Source: an uncultured Alphaproteobacteria bacterium (GTDB lineage: Bacteria > Pseudomonadota > Alphaproteobacteria > Caulobacterales > Parvularculaceae). From it: a stretch of DNA of 64,000 nucleotides. Shown in pieces: positions 26,508-34,598 of the stretch. The notes under the pieces were generated by a model, which did no database searches, was not told the DNA's origin, and worked only from the letters and a program-made list of their open reading frames with translations. The stretch is from assembly GCA_902826095.1 (NCBI GenBank), contig CADEDN010000008.1:1-64000 (forward strand), read 5' to 3'. Each line of letters opens with the position of its first letter. Positions within the stretch are counted from its first letter, which is position 1. Made by a program: the position numbers and the translations under genes.

Positions 26508-27164
26508 CTATTGCGCGCTGACGACGCGTTTGACGCCGGAAAGCGCGATCAGCCCGATCGGCGTTTCGAGTTGAGCGCCCGCTGCGCCGAAGAGGACGCC
26601 GTTCGCCCTTGTCGCCGCTTCAATGGCGACTTGCGCGGATGCGCCGGCGCTATCCTTGGCGTCAGCGATCAGACGATAGACGCCGGCGGGCGCCATCGTT
26701 CCATCCGACGCCTTGCCGTCCCAGACGAGGGCATGCGCGCCGCTCGCCGGATCGCCGGTCAGTTGCGCGACCGGCTGACCCTTGTCGTTGACGATGAGCA
26801 GCCTGACCTGCGCCGTCGCCTGCGGCAGGCTGTAGGACCAGGTCGCGCCGGCGCCTTGATGCGCCGCCTTGTCGCTGGCAACGAATATCGTCTTGCCGAG
26901 CATCGCGAGCGCGCCGTCGCGATCCGCGGCGGCCTGGAGGCCGATCAGCGTTTCAAGATGCTTGTTGGTCTGGATCGTCTGTTCGACGGACGCGAACTGC
27001 ACAAGCTGCGAGGTGAATTTCTCCGTGTCGAGCGGATCGAGCGGGTCCTGGTTCTTGAGCTGCGTCGTCAGCAGGGTCAGGAATGAATCAAGGTTCCCGG
27101 TCAGCTGCGACAGGGCGGTTGAGGATCGTGTCGACTGCGAAGAGGCGAGGGCGGCGACGTCCAT
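26508..27164 (-). CDS. flgD: flagellar hook capping protein FlgD
   Basis: Scaffold that caps the growing hook. 218 residues. The diagnostic segment LDSFLTLLTTQLKNQDPLDPLDTEKFTSQLVQFASVEQTIQTNKHLE spans about residues 26-72. The C-terminal half has the FlgD FN3/tudor-like pattern (VRLLIVNDKGQPVAQLTGDPASGAHALVWDGKASDGTMAPAGVYRL). Second gene of fliK-flgD-flgE. Confidence 0.95.
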   Translation of the reverse strand: MDVAALASSQSTRSSTALSQLTGNLDSFLTLLTTQLKNQDPLDPLDTEKFTSQLVQFASVEQTIQTNKHLETLIGLQAAADRDGALAMLGKTIFVASDKAAHQGAGATWSYSLPQATAQVRLLIVNDKGQPVAQLTGDPASGAHALVWDGKASDGTMAPAGVYRLIADAKDSAGASAQVAIEAATRANGVLFGAAGAQLETPIGLIALSGVKRVVSAQ

Positions 27165-27175
27165 GAAAATTCCTT

Positions 27176-28051
27176 TCAGATCCTGATATCGACGGCGCCG
27201 GCGCGTCCGCTTGCGAACGGGGCCGGCTCTTCATGCGAAAGCATCGCGTCAACGACGCTCGCCTCTCGCGGGGCCGCGTCGCTTTCAGCGCGTTCGCGGA
27301 ATGAGAAGACAAAGTCGCCCACGCCGAAATCCAATCCGGCGTCGGCGAGCGCCTGTCGCAGGGCCTGCTCGTCGCGCGAGAACAGGTCGAACGCGGACTG
27401 ATTGTCGAAAGCGAGCGCAAGAACCGCTTTGCCGTCGTCATTGATCGACAGCTTTCCGTCGACGCGCCCAAGGTCCGGCGGATCGAGGCGGATGTCGAAA
27501 ATGCTGGTCTCTTCAAGGCGTTTTGCAAGTATCCGGGCGAAATCGGCGGGCAAGGCCGCAGGCTCCTGCGGACGCAGGGTTTTCACATCCGCCGCCTTTG
27601 ACTTTGCCGCGAGAACCGCGTCGCGAGCAGCGACCGCGTCGACGGACCGCGCTTGCGTTGTTTGCGCCGGCAAGAGCGACGGCGCGGCGGCGCCCGTGGG
27701 CGGCGGCGTCGGCGCGACCGGCGATGGCGCCGACAGAGCCGGCGGCGCCTTTGATTCTTGACGCGGCGGGGGCGATGCGGACGTCGCGGCGGCGGTCTTT
27801 TCCGCAGCCGCGTCAGTAGGCGAATCCGGTACGGATGATCGTGCATCGTCAGTCGGCGGCGCCGTCGAGGCGGCGGCGGGCGATGAATTCTTCGGCGCCG
27901 CGCCATGCGTTTTCAGCGACTGGGCCGCCTGGCGCTCCAGCGAGGCGGCGGCGAGGGCGTAGGAAAAATCGGGCGCGGCGTCGCGCATCGCTTGCTCGCG
28001 GCGCCGCGGCGCTTGCGCTTGCTCGGCTGAGATCGGGGCGATTTCTGTCAT
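27176..28051 (-). CDS. fliK: flagellar hook-length control protein FliK-like
   Basis: Molecular ruler and export switch. The start at 28051 (MTEIAPISAEQAQAPRRRE) gives 291 residues; the open frame extends 26 codons upstream but overlaps the sigma-54 promoter candidate. About 60-190 is Ala/Pro-rich low complexity, as usual for FliK. The C-terminal domain has the conserved pattern IFDIRLDPPDLGRVDGKLSINDDGKAVLALAFDNQSAFDLFSRDEQALRQALADAGLD (about 195-250). First gene of the fliK-flgD-flgE unit. Confidence 0.85.
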   Translation of the reverse strand: MTEIAPISAEQAQAPRRREQAMRDAAPDFSYALAAASLERQAAQSLKTHGAAPKNSSPAAASTAPPTDDARSSVPDSPTDAAAEKTAAATSASPPPRQESKAPPALSAPSPVAPTPPPTGAAAPSLLPAQTTQARSVDAVAARDAVLAAKSKAADVKTLRPQEPAALPADFARILAKRLEETSIFDIRLDPPDLGRVDGKLSINDDGKAVLALAFDNQSAFDLFSRDEQALRQALADAGLDFGVGDFVFSFRERAESDAAPREASVVDAMLSHEEPAPFASGRAGAVDIRI

Positions 28052-28080
28052 GTTCCGTGTTTCATCGATGCGCGGGTTCT

Positions 28081-28096
28081 GGCAAGAGCGGGGCCA
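28081..28096 (-). promoter_or_regulatory. sigma-54 promoter candidate for fliK-flgD-flgE
   Basis: Minus strand TGGCCCCGCTCTTGCC: GG and GC exactly 10 bp apart, with TGGC and TTGC elements of the -24/-12 consensus. The predicted start of transcription is about 20 bp upstream of fliK. Confidence 0.65.
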
Positions 28097-28131
28097 TGAC
28101 CCATCAGCGCGGATTTGCTCATTTTTCATGA

Positions 28132-28145
28132 TTAAGCGCGATTAA
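28132..28145. promoter_or_regulatory. CtrA-like palindrome with 6-bp spacer
   Basis: TTAA-GCGCGA-TTAA, in the divergent fliK/flgK spacer. The half sites are perfect but the spacing is 6, not the 7 bp of CtrA sites, so it may be another regulator's site. Confidence 0.3.
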
Positions 28146-28219
28146 GAAGGCGCAGGCGAGGAAAGATCAGCCTGCAGAATTTTCCGCAGCCGGCGCATTT
28201 TGCCGGTCGGCCGTCCAAG

Positions 28220-28236
28220 TGGTTCGCCGATTGCAA
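28220..28236 (+). promoter_or_regulatory. sigma-54 promoter candidate for flgK-flgL
   Basis: TGGTTCGCCGATTGCAA: GG and GC 10 bp apart with a TTGCA -12 element. It lies about 150 bp upstream of flgK on the correct strand, giving a long leader. Confidence 0.5.
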
Positions 28237-28388
28237 ATGCACGCTCGAAGATTTTGCGATTCCGCCGGAGCCATGAAGAAAACCGTGAAATCATTGGCGA
28301 ATCTGCGCTTGTCGCCGCCGGCTGCGTCGTCTCATTCCCGGCGAATTCTGCCGGGTGGGAAGTTTTTTCCGGGCGGGGAGCCGCAAGC

Positions 28389-29744
28389 ATGAGCCTCTAT
28401 GTCGCGCTTAACACGGCGGTCTCTGGCCTTTTCGCCAATCAACGGGCGATCGCGGCGACGTCGGAGAACATCGCCAATGTGAACACGCCGAACTTTTCGC
28501 GGCGCGAAGCGCATTTTCAGACCGACGCCATTCCAAACCAGTTCGCCGGCGTCGACGTCGAGATTGCGCGGGCGGCGGTCGACCGCTTCCTTCAAAGCGC
28601 GGCTTTCGGCGGCGCCGCGGACGCTGCCGCGTCGAGCGTCATCGCCGACGCGCTGTCGCGCATTGAAGCCTCGTTCGGCGCGCCGGGAGAGAACATCTCC
28701 TACGCGAACAAGCTCGACAAGGCGTTCGCCGCGCTGACGCAGCTCTCCGCCAACCCGTCGTCGACGGCGGCGAAGGCCGACGCGCTCAACGCGCTTCAGG
28801 CCGCATTTGACGCTTTTGCTCGAACCGGCGCGGCGATCGCCGCTGAGAGCGACGCGGCGCTTGGGCGCCTCAATGAAGACGTGACGCGCGCCAGTGCGCT
28901 GCTCGATGAAATCTACCGCCTCAATCAGACGGTGCAGGACAGCGCCGGCGCGGCGGACCTCCTCGATCAGCGGCTCGCCGAGCTTTCAACGTTCGTTTCC
29001 ATCAATGTGACGCGCAGCGAAGACGGCCGCGTCGAAGTCGCCTTGCGCGACGGAACCGTGCTCGCCAATTCCGCCGGCTTCACGGCGCTCGGCGTCGCCG
29101 CCGGTCCGCCGACGGCGATCACGCTTTCTTCGGTCGACCCAGACACCGGCGCGCTCGCCGCGCTGTCGAGCGATGTCGGCGCCGGCATCGCGTCCGGCGA
29201 AATTCGCGGGCTCCTCAATCTCAGAAATGTCGAGCTGCCGCGTCTTGCGCTGCTCGTCGAGACGACCGCGCGCGGCGTCGCGGATCAGTTGAACGCCGTT
29301 TACGCCGGCAATATCGCGACCGGCGCGACGGCCCCGAGCGGCCAGCCGCTGATTGTCGAAACCGCGGGCGTTTTCTCGGTGAACGCCGCGTTCCTTGCCG
29401 ATCCGGCGAGCTTTGCGATCGCGCGCCCGACCGGCGGCGCACCGGGCGGCGCCAATGACGGCTCGGGCGCCGTTCTTCTTGCGAATGTCGCGACGACGCC
29501 GGCGGCGCGCGCGGTCGCGGAGTCGATCGCGCAGATCGGCTCTGCGGCGCGCACGGCCGATCAGCGCGCGCAAACAAATGAAGCGCTGTCGGCGGAATTG
29601 ACCGCGCGCGCGAGCGCGTCGGCCGGCGTCAATCTCGACGAAGAGCTTTCAAATCTCATTCTCTACCAGCGCGCCTATGGCGCAAACGCCCGTGTCATCG
29701 CGGCGATCGACGAACTTTGGCAGTCGCTGTTGCAGATCATCTAG
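28389..29744 (+). CDS. flgK: flagellar hook-associated protein 1 FlgK
   Basis: Junction protein between hook and filament. The start at 28389 (MSLYVALNTAVSGLFANQRAIAATSENIANVNTPNFSRRE) gives 451 residues; the frame is open upstream from 28200 but without similarity. Conserved C terminus NLDEELSNLILYQRAYGANARVIAAIDELWQSLL. Internal region about 150-230 has helical HAP1 features (ADLLDQRLAELSTFVSINVT). It is followed 9 bp later by flgL. Confidence 0.93.
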   Translation: MSLYVALNTAVSGLFANQRAIAATSENIANVNTPNFSRREAHFQTDAIPNQFAGVDVEIARAAVDRFLQSAAFGGAADAAASSVIADALSRIEASFGAPGENISYANKLDKAFAALTQLSANPSSTAAKADALNALQAAFDAFARTGAAIAAESDAALGRLNEDVTRASALLDEIYRLNQTVQDSAGAADLLDQRLAELSTFVSINVTRSEDGRVEVALRDGTVLANSAGFTALGVAAGPPTAITLSSVDPDTGALAALSSDVGAGIASGEIRGLLNLRNVELPRLALLVETTARGVADQLNAVYAGNIATGATAPSGQPLIVETAGVFSVNAAFLADPASFAIARPTGGAPGGANDGSGAVLLANVATTPAARAVAESIAQIGSAARTADQRAQTNEALSAELTARASASAGVNLDEELSNLILYQRAYGANARVIAAIDELWQSLLQII

Positions 29745-29753
29745 GAACGCCCC

Positions 29754-30671
29754 ATGACCCGAATTTCCGATCTTGGCTTTCAACAGATCCTGCTTTCGAG
29801 CTTTCAGCGCGCGCAAGAGTCGGCGCAAACGCGCCAGATCCAGCTTTCAACGGGAAAAATCGCCGATCGCTATAGCGGCGTCGGCGTCAGGACCGGCCAG
29901 CTCTTGTCCGCCGAAGGCGTTCTTGAGCGCGCGACCGCCTATGAGAAAGCGGCGGGCGTCGCCGCATCGCGGCTGCAAACCCAGGAAGCGGCGATGACGA
30001 CGATCGCGGACAGCGTCGCGCGCCTGCGTGAGCGTTTCGTCGTCGCCTTGGCGACAGGCGGGGCGGAGTTGCTCGCGCCTGAGATCGCATCGGAAGCGCA
30101 GCGCATCATTGCGGCGTTGAACGCCGAGACCGGCGGCGTCTATGTTTTCGGCGGCGTCGACGGGACTGTTCCGCCGACGACGGCGACGTCTCTCGCCGAC
30201 ATCGCCGCCGCGGCCGACACGGACACGCTCTTTGTCGACGCGGCGCGCCAGCGTCTCGCGGTTGAAGAGGGAACGACAGTCGACGGCGGCGCGACCGCGC
30301 GCGATCTTGCGAGCAGCCTTTACGCCTCGCTCAAGGAACTCGCCAATGCGCCGCAGACGCTCGGCGCGTTCTCCGGCCAGCTCACCGCCGCGCAGAGCGC
30401 GTTCCTCACGCAACAAATCGCCGACCTCGACGCGATTTCGGCGGGACTTTATCAAGAGCTTGGCCTCAACGGCCTCGCGCAGGGACAGACCGACGACGCC
30501 CGCGCGCGCAATGTCGAACGGCGCGATCTGGCGGAAATTGTCGCGTCGGAGATCGAGGACGTCGATCTCGCCGAAGTGGTCGCGCGCCTCAACCAGGATC
30601 GCATCGCGATCGAGGCGGCGGCGCAGGCGCTGAAACAGGCGAGCGAATTGTCGTTGCTGAATTTCCTCTAG
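29754..30671 (+). CDS. flgL: flagellar hook-associated protein 3 FlgL
   Basis: Second hook-filament junction protein. 305 residues with the flagellin-like N terminus TRISDLGFQQILLSSFQRAQESAQTRQIQLSTGKIADRYSGVG and C terminus DVDLAEVVARLNQDRIAIEAAAQALKQASELSLLNFL. YVFGG at about 130 is a frequent FlgL motif. Last gene of the flgK-flgL unit; no clear terminator follows. Confidence 0.93.
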   Translation: MTRISDLGFQQILLSSFQRAQESAQTRQIQLSTGKIADRYSGVGVRTGQLLSAEGVLERATAYEKAAGVAASRLQTQEAAMTTIADSVARLRERFVVALATGGAELLAPEIASEAQRIIAALNAETGGVYVFGGVDGTVPPTTATSLADIAAAADTDTLFVDAARQRLAVEEGTTVDGGATARDLASSLYASLKELANAPQTLGAFSGQLTAAQSAFLTQQIADLDAISAGLYQELGLNGLAQGQTDDARARNVERRDLAEIVASEIEDVDLAEVVARLNQDRIAIEAAAQALKQASELSLLNFL

Positions 30672-31267
30672 ATCGACAATGGATTTGGCGGGCCTGTTTG
30701 CATCGGCGAGACGCTTTCGTGGGCGGTCACGCGCTGTGTGAAGATGGGGCGATCTCTCTTCGCAAGGCGCAGAAATGCGGACTGAAATTTCAAAACCGCG
30801 CACCGTCAAGCGCTCCCGTTTGCTTGCCATCGTCCAAGTCCGGCGCTCCGAGCAACAGCATTTAAGCGCGGGGCCGAAGCGCAGCGCGATGCGGCGAGCA
30901 TCTTTCCATAGAACGAAGCGGAATCGACCGGCCGCCAAACCGCTTTGAAGTTTTGCGCGCGCGCTCTCAGCGAAACGGATCGCGCGCTAGACCTGATGAA
31001 CCGCTTCTAAAAACTGGCGCGCCGGAGCAGGTGAAACCGGGAACTGGGATGCGCGGCGTCTGCGGCAGCGAAAAGGCGCATAACTTCAACGCTTTTCAAG
31101 GCGGGGTCGCCACTTACCTTTGATCGGCGCCGCGATACCAGATCCTAGGCTCGGACAGGATCATCTTCCGGCGGCTGGCAGCCGATAGAAGGTTTCTCAA
31201 ACGGGCCAAGGCGCGTTGATCGTACCGTACGCATCAGCAATCATTGAACCGGACAAGGGGTGCTACC
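30672..31267. other. gene-free spacer after flgL
   Basis: About 600 bp between flgL and the serine hydrolase. No open frame with coding character on either strand. It contains the first copy of the 33-bp repeat (31015-31047) and ends in sequence of visibly lower GC than the flagellar genes. Confidence 0.6.
31015..31047 (+). repeat. 33-bp direct repeat, copy A
   Basis: TGGCGCGCCGGAGCAGGTGA followed by AACCGGGAACTGG. Matches 32878-32910 in direct orientation at 32 of 33 positions; the two copies bracket the serine hydrolase gene. Confidence 0.85.
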
Positions 31268-32722
31268 ATGAAAAAATTGTTTGCTGTTTTGTTGACGGCG
31301 CTCGCCGCCGGTTGCGTTACGCCATCCGCTCCAGTCTCTGTTGAAGACGAAGTCGACAGCGTAATAAACGGGCTTAGCACGCCTTACCAATTCTCAAACC
31401 GACCCGCGAAAACGCTCGCGTTGTCCGAGCGCATGGCGCTTTATCAGACGCCGGGCGTGTCGATCGCCTACTTCCGGAACGGAGAAATTGTCTGGGCTCG
31501 CGGTTTCGGCATGCTGGAAGCCGGCGGCGAAGCGCCCGTTTCGCCGGGTACAATTTTCCAGGCCGCTTCCATCAGCAAGGCGGTCACGGCGATGACTGCT
31601 CTTTCTCTTGTCGAAGACGGTGTTCTCGATCTCGACAGCAATGTTGAAAAATGGCTTGGCGACTGGCGGTTTCCTGACAATCCTTACTCGGACGCGAACA
31701 CGCCGACCTTGCGGCAATTGCTGTCTCATTCGGCCGGTATTTCAAAAATTTTATTTGCTGGTTACGCGCCCGGGGAAAAAACTCCCACCTTACGGCAAAT
31801 GCTGAATGGCGAACCGCCCGCGAAAAATGAGGGCGTCACCATCGATTACAAACCCGGCTCCAAATATGTATATTCCGGCGGCACTTTTCTCGTCGTTCAA
31901 CATATCATTGAAACCGCAACGGGGCGGCCGTTCGCTGAAGTCGCATACGATCGCGTACTGGCTCCGAATGGCATGACCAATAGCTGGTTTTACGGGGCCG
32001 ATCTGCCAGCTGCGATTTCGAGTAACGCCTACGCTCGCGGCCATTCTGGCGAAGGCAAAATTTTACCGGGCGGTTACAATCGCTATCCGGAGCTCGCGCC
32101 TGCGGGACTTTGGACAACGCCGACCGATCTCGCCAAACTCGCCATCGACGTACAGAAATCGCTTACCGGTTCCTCCAACCATGTGTTGTCACAGAAAACG
32201 ACCGAGGAAATGCTGACGCGGCAAATTGGCATTTGGGCCCTCGGTTGGGAATTCATGACCAAAGAGGGCGCGCCGCCGTCATTTTATGCCAGCGGCTCTA
32301 ATATCGGATACAAATCCATCGTCTACGCGCGCATGGACGGCAGCGAAGGCGTCGCCATTATGACGAATGGCGACAATGGCGGAGACATTTTCTTTGAAAC
32401 TCTGGCAGGCATGGCGCGGACCCATGGCTGGGACGAACTCAAGCCGGAACAGCGCGCCGTCTATGGCATGTCGTCGCAAGCACTGGCGGCGTTCGAAGGC
32501 GAATATGCTTTCAGCGTTCCGCTGGAGGGCATCGTCATCGTCAAGGCGCTTGCCGAATCGATTACGCTGGAAATCCCCGGCTTCGTCACTGCGCGGGAAT
32601 TTTACCCGGAATCGCCCACAAAATTCTTTGATCTCGGTGGAAATTTCGTCAGCTTTGAGTTCGATGACGCCGGCGTTCCAGTGACCATTTCATTTGGAGA
32701 TGTCGTCGGCAGGCGGCGGTAA
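31268..32722 (+). CDS. serine hydrolase lipoprotein, beta-lactamase/esterase (class C-like) family
   Basis: Penicillin-binding-protein-like serine hydrolase of 484 residues; could be an esterase, D-aminopeptidase or beta-lactamase relative. The start at 31268 gives signal peptide MKKLFAVLLTALAAGC with a lipobox Cys at 16. Catalytic Ser-x-x-Lys is S101-I-S-K104, and the second motif is Y202-S-G (KYVYSGGTF). A C-terminal domain after about 400 (AFEGEYAFSVPLEGIVIV) is the DUF3471-like barrel often found in such enzymes. GC is visibly lower than in neighbours, and the gene sits between 33-bp direct repeats beside an RHS remnant, suggesting acquisition. Confidence 0.85.
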   Translation: MKKLFAVLLTALAAGCVTPSAPVSVEDEVDSVINGLSTPYQFSNRPAKTLALSERMALYQTPGVSIAYFRNGEIVWARGFGMLEAGGEAPVSPGTIFQAASISKAVTAMTALSLVEDGVLDLDSNVEKWLGDWRFPDNPYSDANTPTLRQLLSHSAGISKILFAGYAPGEKTPTLRQMLNGEPPAKNEGVTIDYKPGSKYVYSGGTFLVVQHIIETATGRPFAEVAYDRVLAPNGMTNSWFYGADLPAAISSNAYARGHSGEGKILPGGYNRYPELAPAGLWTTPTDLAKLAIDVQKSLTGSSNHVLSQKTTEEMLTRQIGIWALGWEFMTKEGAPPSFYASGSNIGYKSIVYARMDGSEGVAIMTNGDNGGDIFFETLAGMARTHGWDELKPEQRAVYGMSSQALAAFEGEYAFSVPLEGIVIVKALAESITLEIPGFVTAREFYPESPTKFFDLGGNFVSFEFDDAGVPVTISFGDVVGRRR

Positions 32723-32877
32723 TGGGTTTGTACTATTGCTGCCACCGGCCCGGCGCAGTTCGCAGTTCGCAGTTCGCAGTTTCATACGGTAATGGCGCAG
32801 CTGACTGGAATCAGACTGGAGTACTTTCCCATTTCAACGGTGATTGAAAAACTACTCGAAAATCAATTGATTAGAAG

Positions 32878-32910
32878 TGGCGCGCCGGAGCAGGCGAAAC
32901 CGGGAACTGG
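32878..32910 (+). repeat. 33-bp direct repeat, copy B
   Basis: Second copy, one mismatch from copy A. Here it forms the start of a short open frame (VARRSRRNRELAGRSAKAANI) that fuses into the RHS remnant; copy A has no such continuation. Confidence 0.85.
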
Positions 32911-33010
32911 CGGGCCGATCGGCGAAGGCCGCGAACATTGCGCGGCTCGAAGCGCGCGTCGCCGAACTTGAAGCGCGGCTCGGGCCGCCGAAGGGGCGAA
33001 GACTGGAACG
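32878..33010 (+). pseudogene. truncated coiled-coil ORF remnant
   Basis: From a GTG at 32879 the frame reads ARRSRRNRELAGRSAKAANI then ARLEARVAELEARLGPPKGRR, and loses its frame where RHS-like coding begins in another frame at about 33011. The RLEARVAELEARLGPPK coiled coil resembles the N terminus of some IS66-type transposases, but the match is short. A related start (MAHRFERNGGLAGQTAEAAKI) occurs on the minus strand at 36905-36937. Confidence 0.4.
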
Positions 33011-33520
33011 ATCGGTTATGATGCCGCGACAAACCGCGTCGCCTCCTATCTCGAAACCGGCAAACCGGTGCGCAATTTCGCCTATGACGCCAGGGGCGAA
33101 ACCGGCGGCAACGGCAATCACGGTTTCACCTACGACTTCGCCAACCAGCCGGTGACGGTCACCAGGAATTCGACCGCCGCCTTCAGCTATGACGGCGACT
33201 TGAAGCGCGTGAAGGAAGTCCGGGACGGCCCCTTCGGGACGCCGCCTGCGGCGGCTCCTCAGGATGAGACGATCTACTCGCTCTATTCGAGGGTCACCGG
33301 CGGGCTCGTCTATCGCGACAACGCGACCGACGCGAAGAAGACCGACTAAGTCTCGGTCGGCGGCGCGGGCCTTCGCCTCGTCAAGCAAGGGACCGCGGCC
33401 GCCGTCCCGACCTATGTGCATTTCGATCATCTGGGCTCGGCCGTCGCCGCGACCGACGCCCTGGGCGCCGTCCTCTGGCGCGAGAGCTTGACTATTCGTT
33501 GTCGGCCTTCGCCGACGGGG
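33011..33520 (+). pseudogene. RHS/YD-repeat protein fragment (pseudogene)
   Basis: In one frame the sequence reads TIGYDAATNRVASYLETG, FAYDARGETGGNGNHGFTYD, FANQPVTV and FSYDGDLKRVK, all YD-repeat units. Across a stop it continues VSVGGAGLRLVKQG and YVHFDHLGSAVAATDALGAV, the RHS core signature HxDHLGS. The stop at 33347-33349 (GAC TAA GTC) probably replaced a TAC Tyr codon. No start, no upstream RHS body and no toxin C terminus remain. A hairpin repeat (33229-33270) sits in frame inside it. A dead piece of a polymorphic-toxin or wall-associated RHS gene. Confidence 0.75.
33229..33270 (-). repeat. dispersed hairpin repeat, copy 4, inside RHS coding
   Basis: On the minus strand: CTCATCCTGAGGAGC, stem CCGCC-GCA-GGCGG, CGTCCCGAAGG. 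It is inserted in phase, being read as GPFGTPPAAAPQDET within the RHS frame. Confidence 0.8.
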
Positions 33521-33735
33521 CCCTTCGGCGGGCGCACGCTCCACCCCCCTGCCAATATCGACAACACCGCCGCGCCGGCAGATCGATGCCGTCAGGGGGC
33601 GCCCGCTCCATCGCTTACTGTTACATTGTCCAATTGTGGCGCAAAGCGGACGGCGCGCGCGATAATTCCGCCGCATTCGACCCCGACTATTCGCTGATGG
33701 GCGATCCGGCTGGGGCAAATGGCTCGGAGGCTTGA

Positions 33736-34548
33736 ATGAAGACTTTTCAGAAGACGGCTGCGGCGTTGATAATCGGGCTCGGCGCGCTTGGCGTGTCGGC
33801 GGCGTTTGCGGACGATGATAATGACCGCCGCGGCAGAGAGCATCGCAGCGAAGAGCATCGGCGCGGCGACGACCATGACGACGGCCGGCGCTCCGACCAT
33901 CGGCGCGACGATTACCGAAGCGACGATCGCCGGCGCGGCGACTATCGGGACGGCGACAGGGGCGACGAGCGTCGGTATGAGGGACGCCGCTCCGATTATC
34001 GGGACGGCGATCACCGCGATCGCGATCATCGCCGGTATGACGACCGTCGCCGCGATCATGATCGCTATGACGGCCGCCGCTACTCCGATCGCCGCTACGA
34101 CGACCGCCGCTATGACGGGCGCAACTACCGCGGCGGCAGACCTGATCGATGCGACATCGACCACGACCATCGGTATCACAATCGCGACTATTACAGTTAT
34201 TACCCTCGCGATCGATATTACAATGCCGACCCGGAATTCTCGATTTCGCTGAATTTCGGCAATGGCGGCTATTATGATCGCGGCGGGCGGTATAATAATC
34301 GTCCGTATTATGACAGCCGCGGCTATCGCGATCATGGGCGCATCGTCAATCGTGAAATCTATCGCATCCGCGGCTATCGCGCCGAGGCGGTGCTGGTCGA
34401 GGAAGCGTTCTACGGCCGCCGCGGATCGGATCTCGTCTGCACGGTGACGGCGCGCGGGCCTGATGCGCGGTATGTTCCCTACGGACAGCTTCGATCGATC
34501 GCCGCCCGCGAATGCTCGCACCGCGCAGACATTCGAATCTACGCCTGA
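33736..34548 (+). CDS. exported Arg/Asp/Tyr-rich low-complexity protein
   Basis: Exported protein of 270 residues. Signal peptide MKTFQKTAAALIIGLGALGVSAAFA is followed by DDDNDRRGREH. Residues about 30-150 are almost only Arg, Asp, His, Tyr and Gly in repeating RYDDRR, HRRDDYR and GDYRDGD units. The C-terminal third (about 165-270) is ordered-looking: FSISLNFGNGGYY, EIYRIRGYRAEAVLVEEAFYGRRGSDLVCTVTARG, ECSHRADIRIYA. No family recognised; the charged repeat suggests a disordered surface or periplasmic linker. Followed by a strong terminator. Confidence 0.75.
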   Translation: MKTFQKTAAALIIGLGALGVSAAFADDDNDRRGREHRSEEHRRGDDHDDGRRSDHRRDDYRSDDRRRGDYRDGDRGDERRYEGRRSDYRDGDHRDRDHRRYDDRRRDHDRYDGRRYSDRRYDDRRYDGRNYRGGRPDRCDIDHDHRYHNRDYYSYYPRDRYYNADPEFSISLNFGNGGYYDRGGRYNNRPYYDSRGYRDHGRIVNREIYRIRGYRAEAVLVEEAFYGRRGSDLVCTVTARGPDARYVPYGQLRSIAARECSHRADIRIYA

Positions 34549-34572
34549 CGGCCTTACCAATCCTGAAGCAAG

Positions 34573-34598
34573 CCCGGCGCCCCGGCGCCGGGTTTTTT
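34573..34598 (+). terminator. Rho-independent terminator
   Basis: Stem CCCGGCGCC (34573-34581) with GGCGCCGGG (34584-34592), then T6. Ends the 33736-34548 gene; its U-tract overlaps the stop codon of the convergent DUF2336 gene. Confidence 0.85.

Noticed and set aside
29847..30938. 363-codon open frame on minus over flgL
   Set aside because: Antisense to flgL; no start site or motif support.
33592..34560. Ala/Ile/Val-rich open frame on minus
   Set aside because: Shadow of the Arg/Asp/Tyr-rich secreted protein; its regularity comes from the repeat codons on the other strand.
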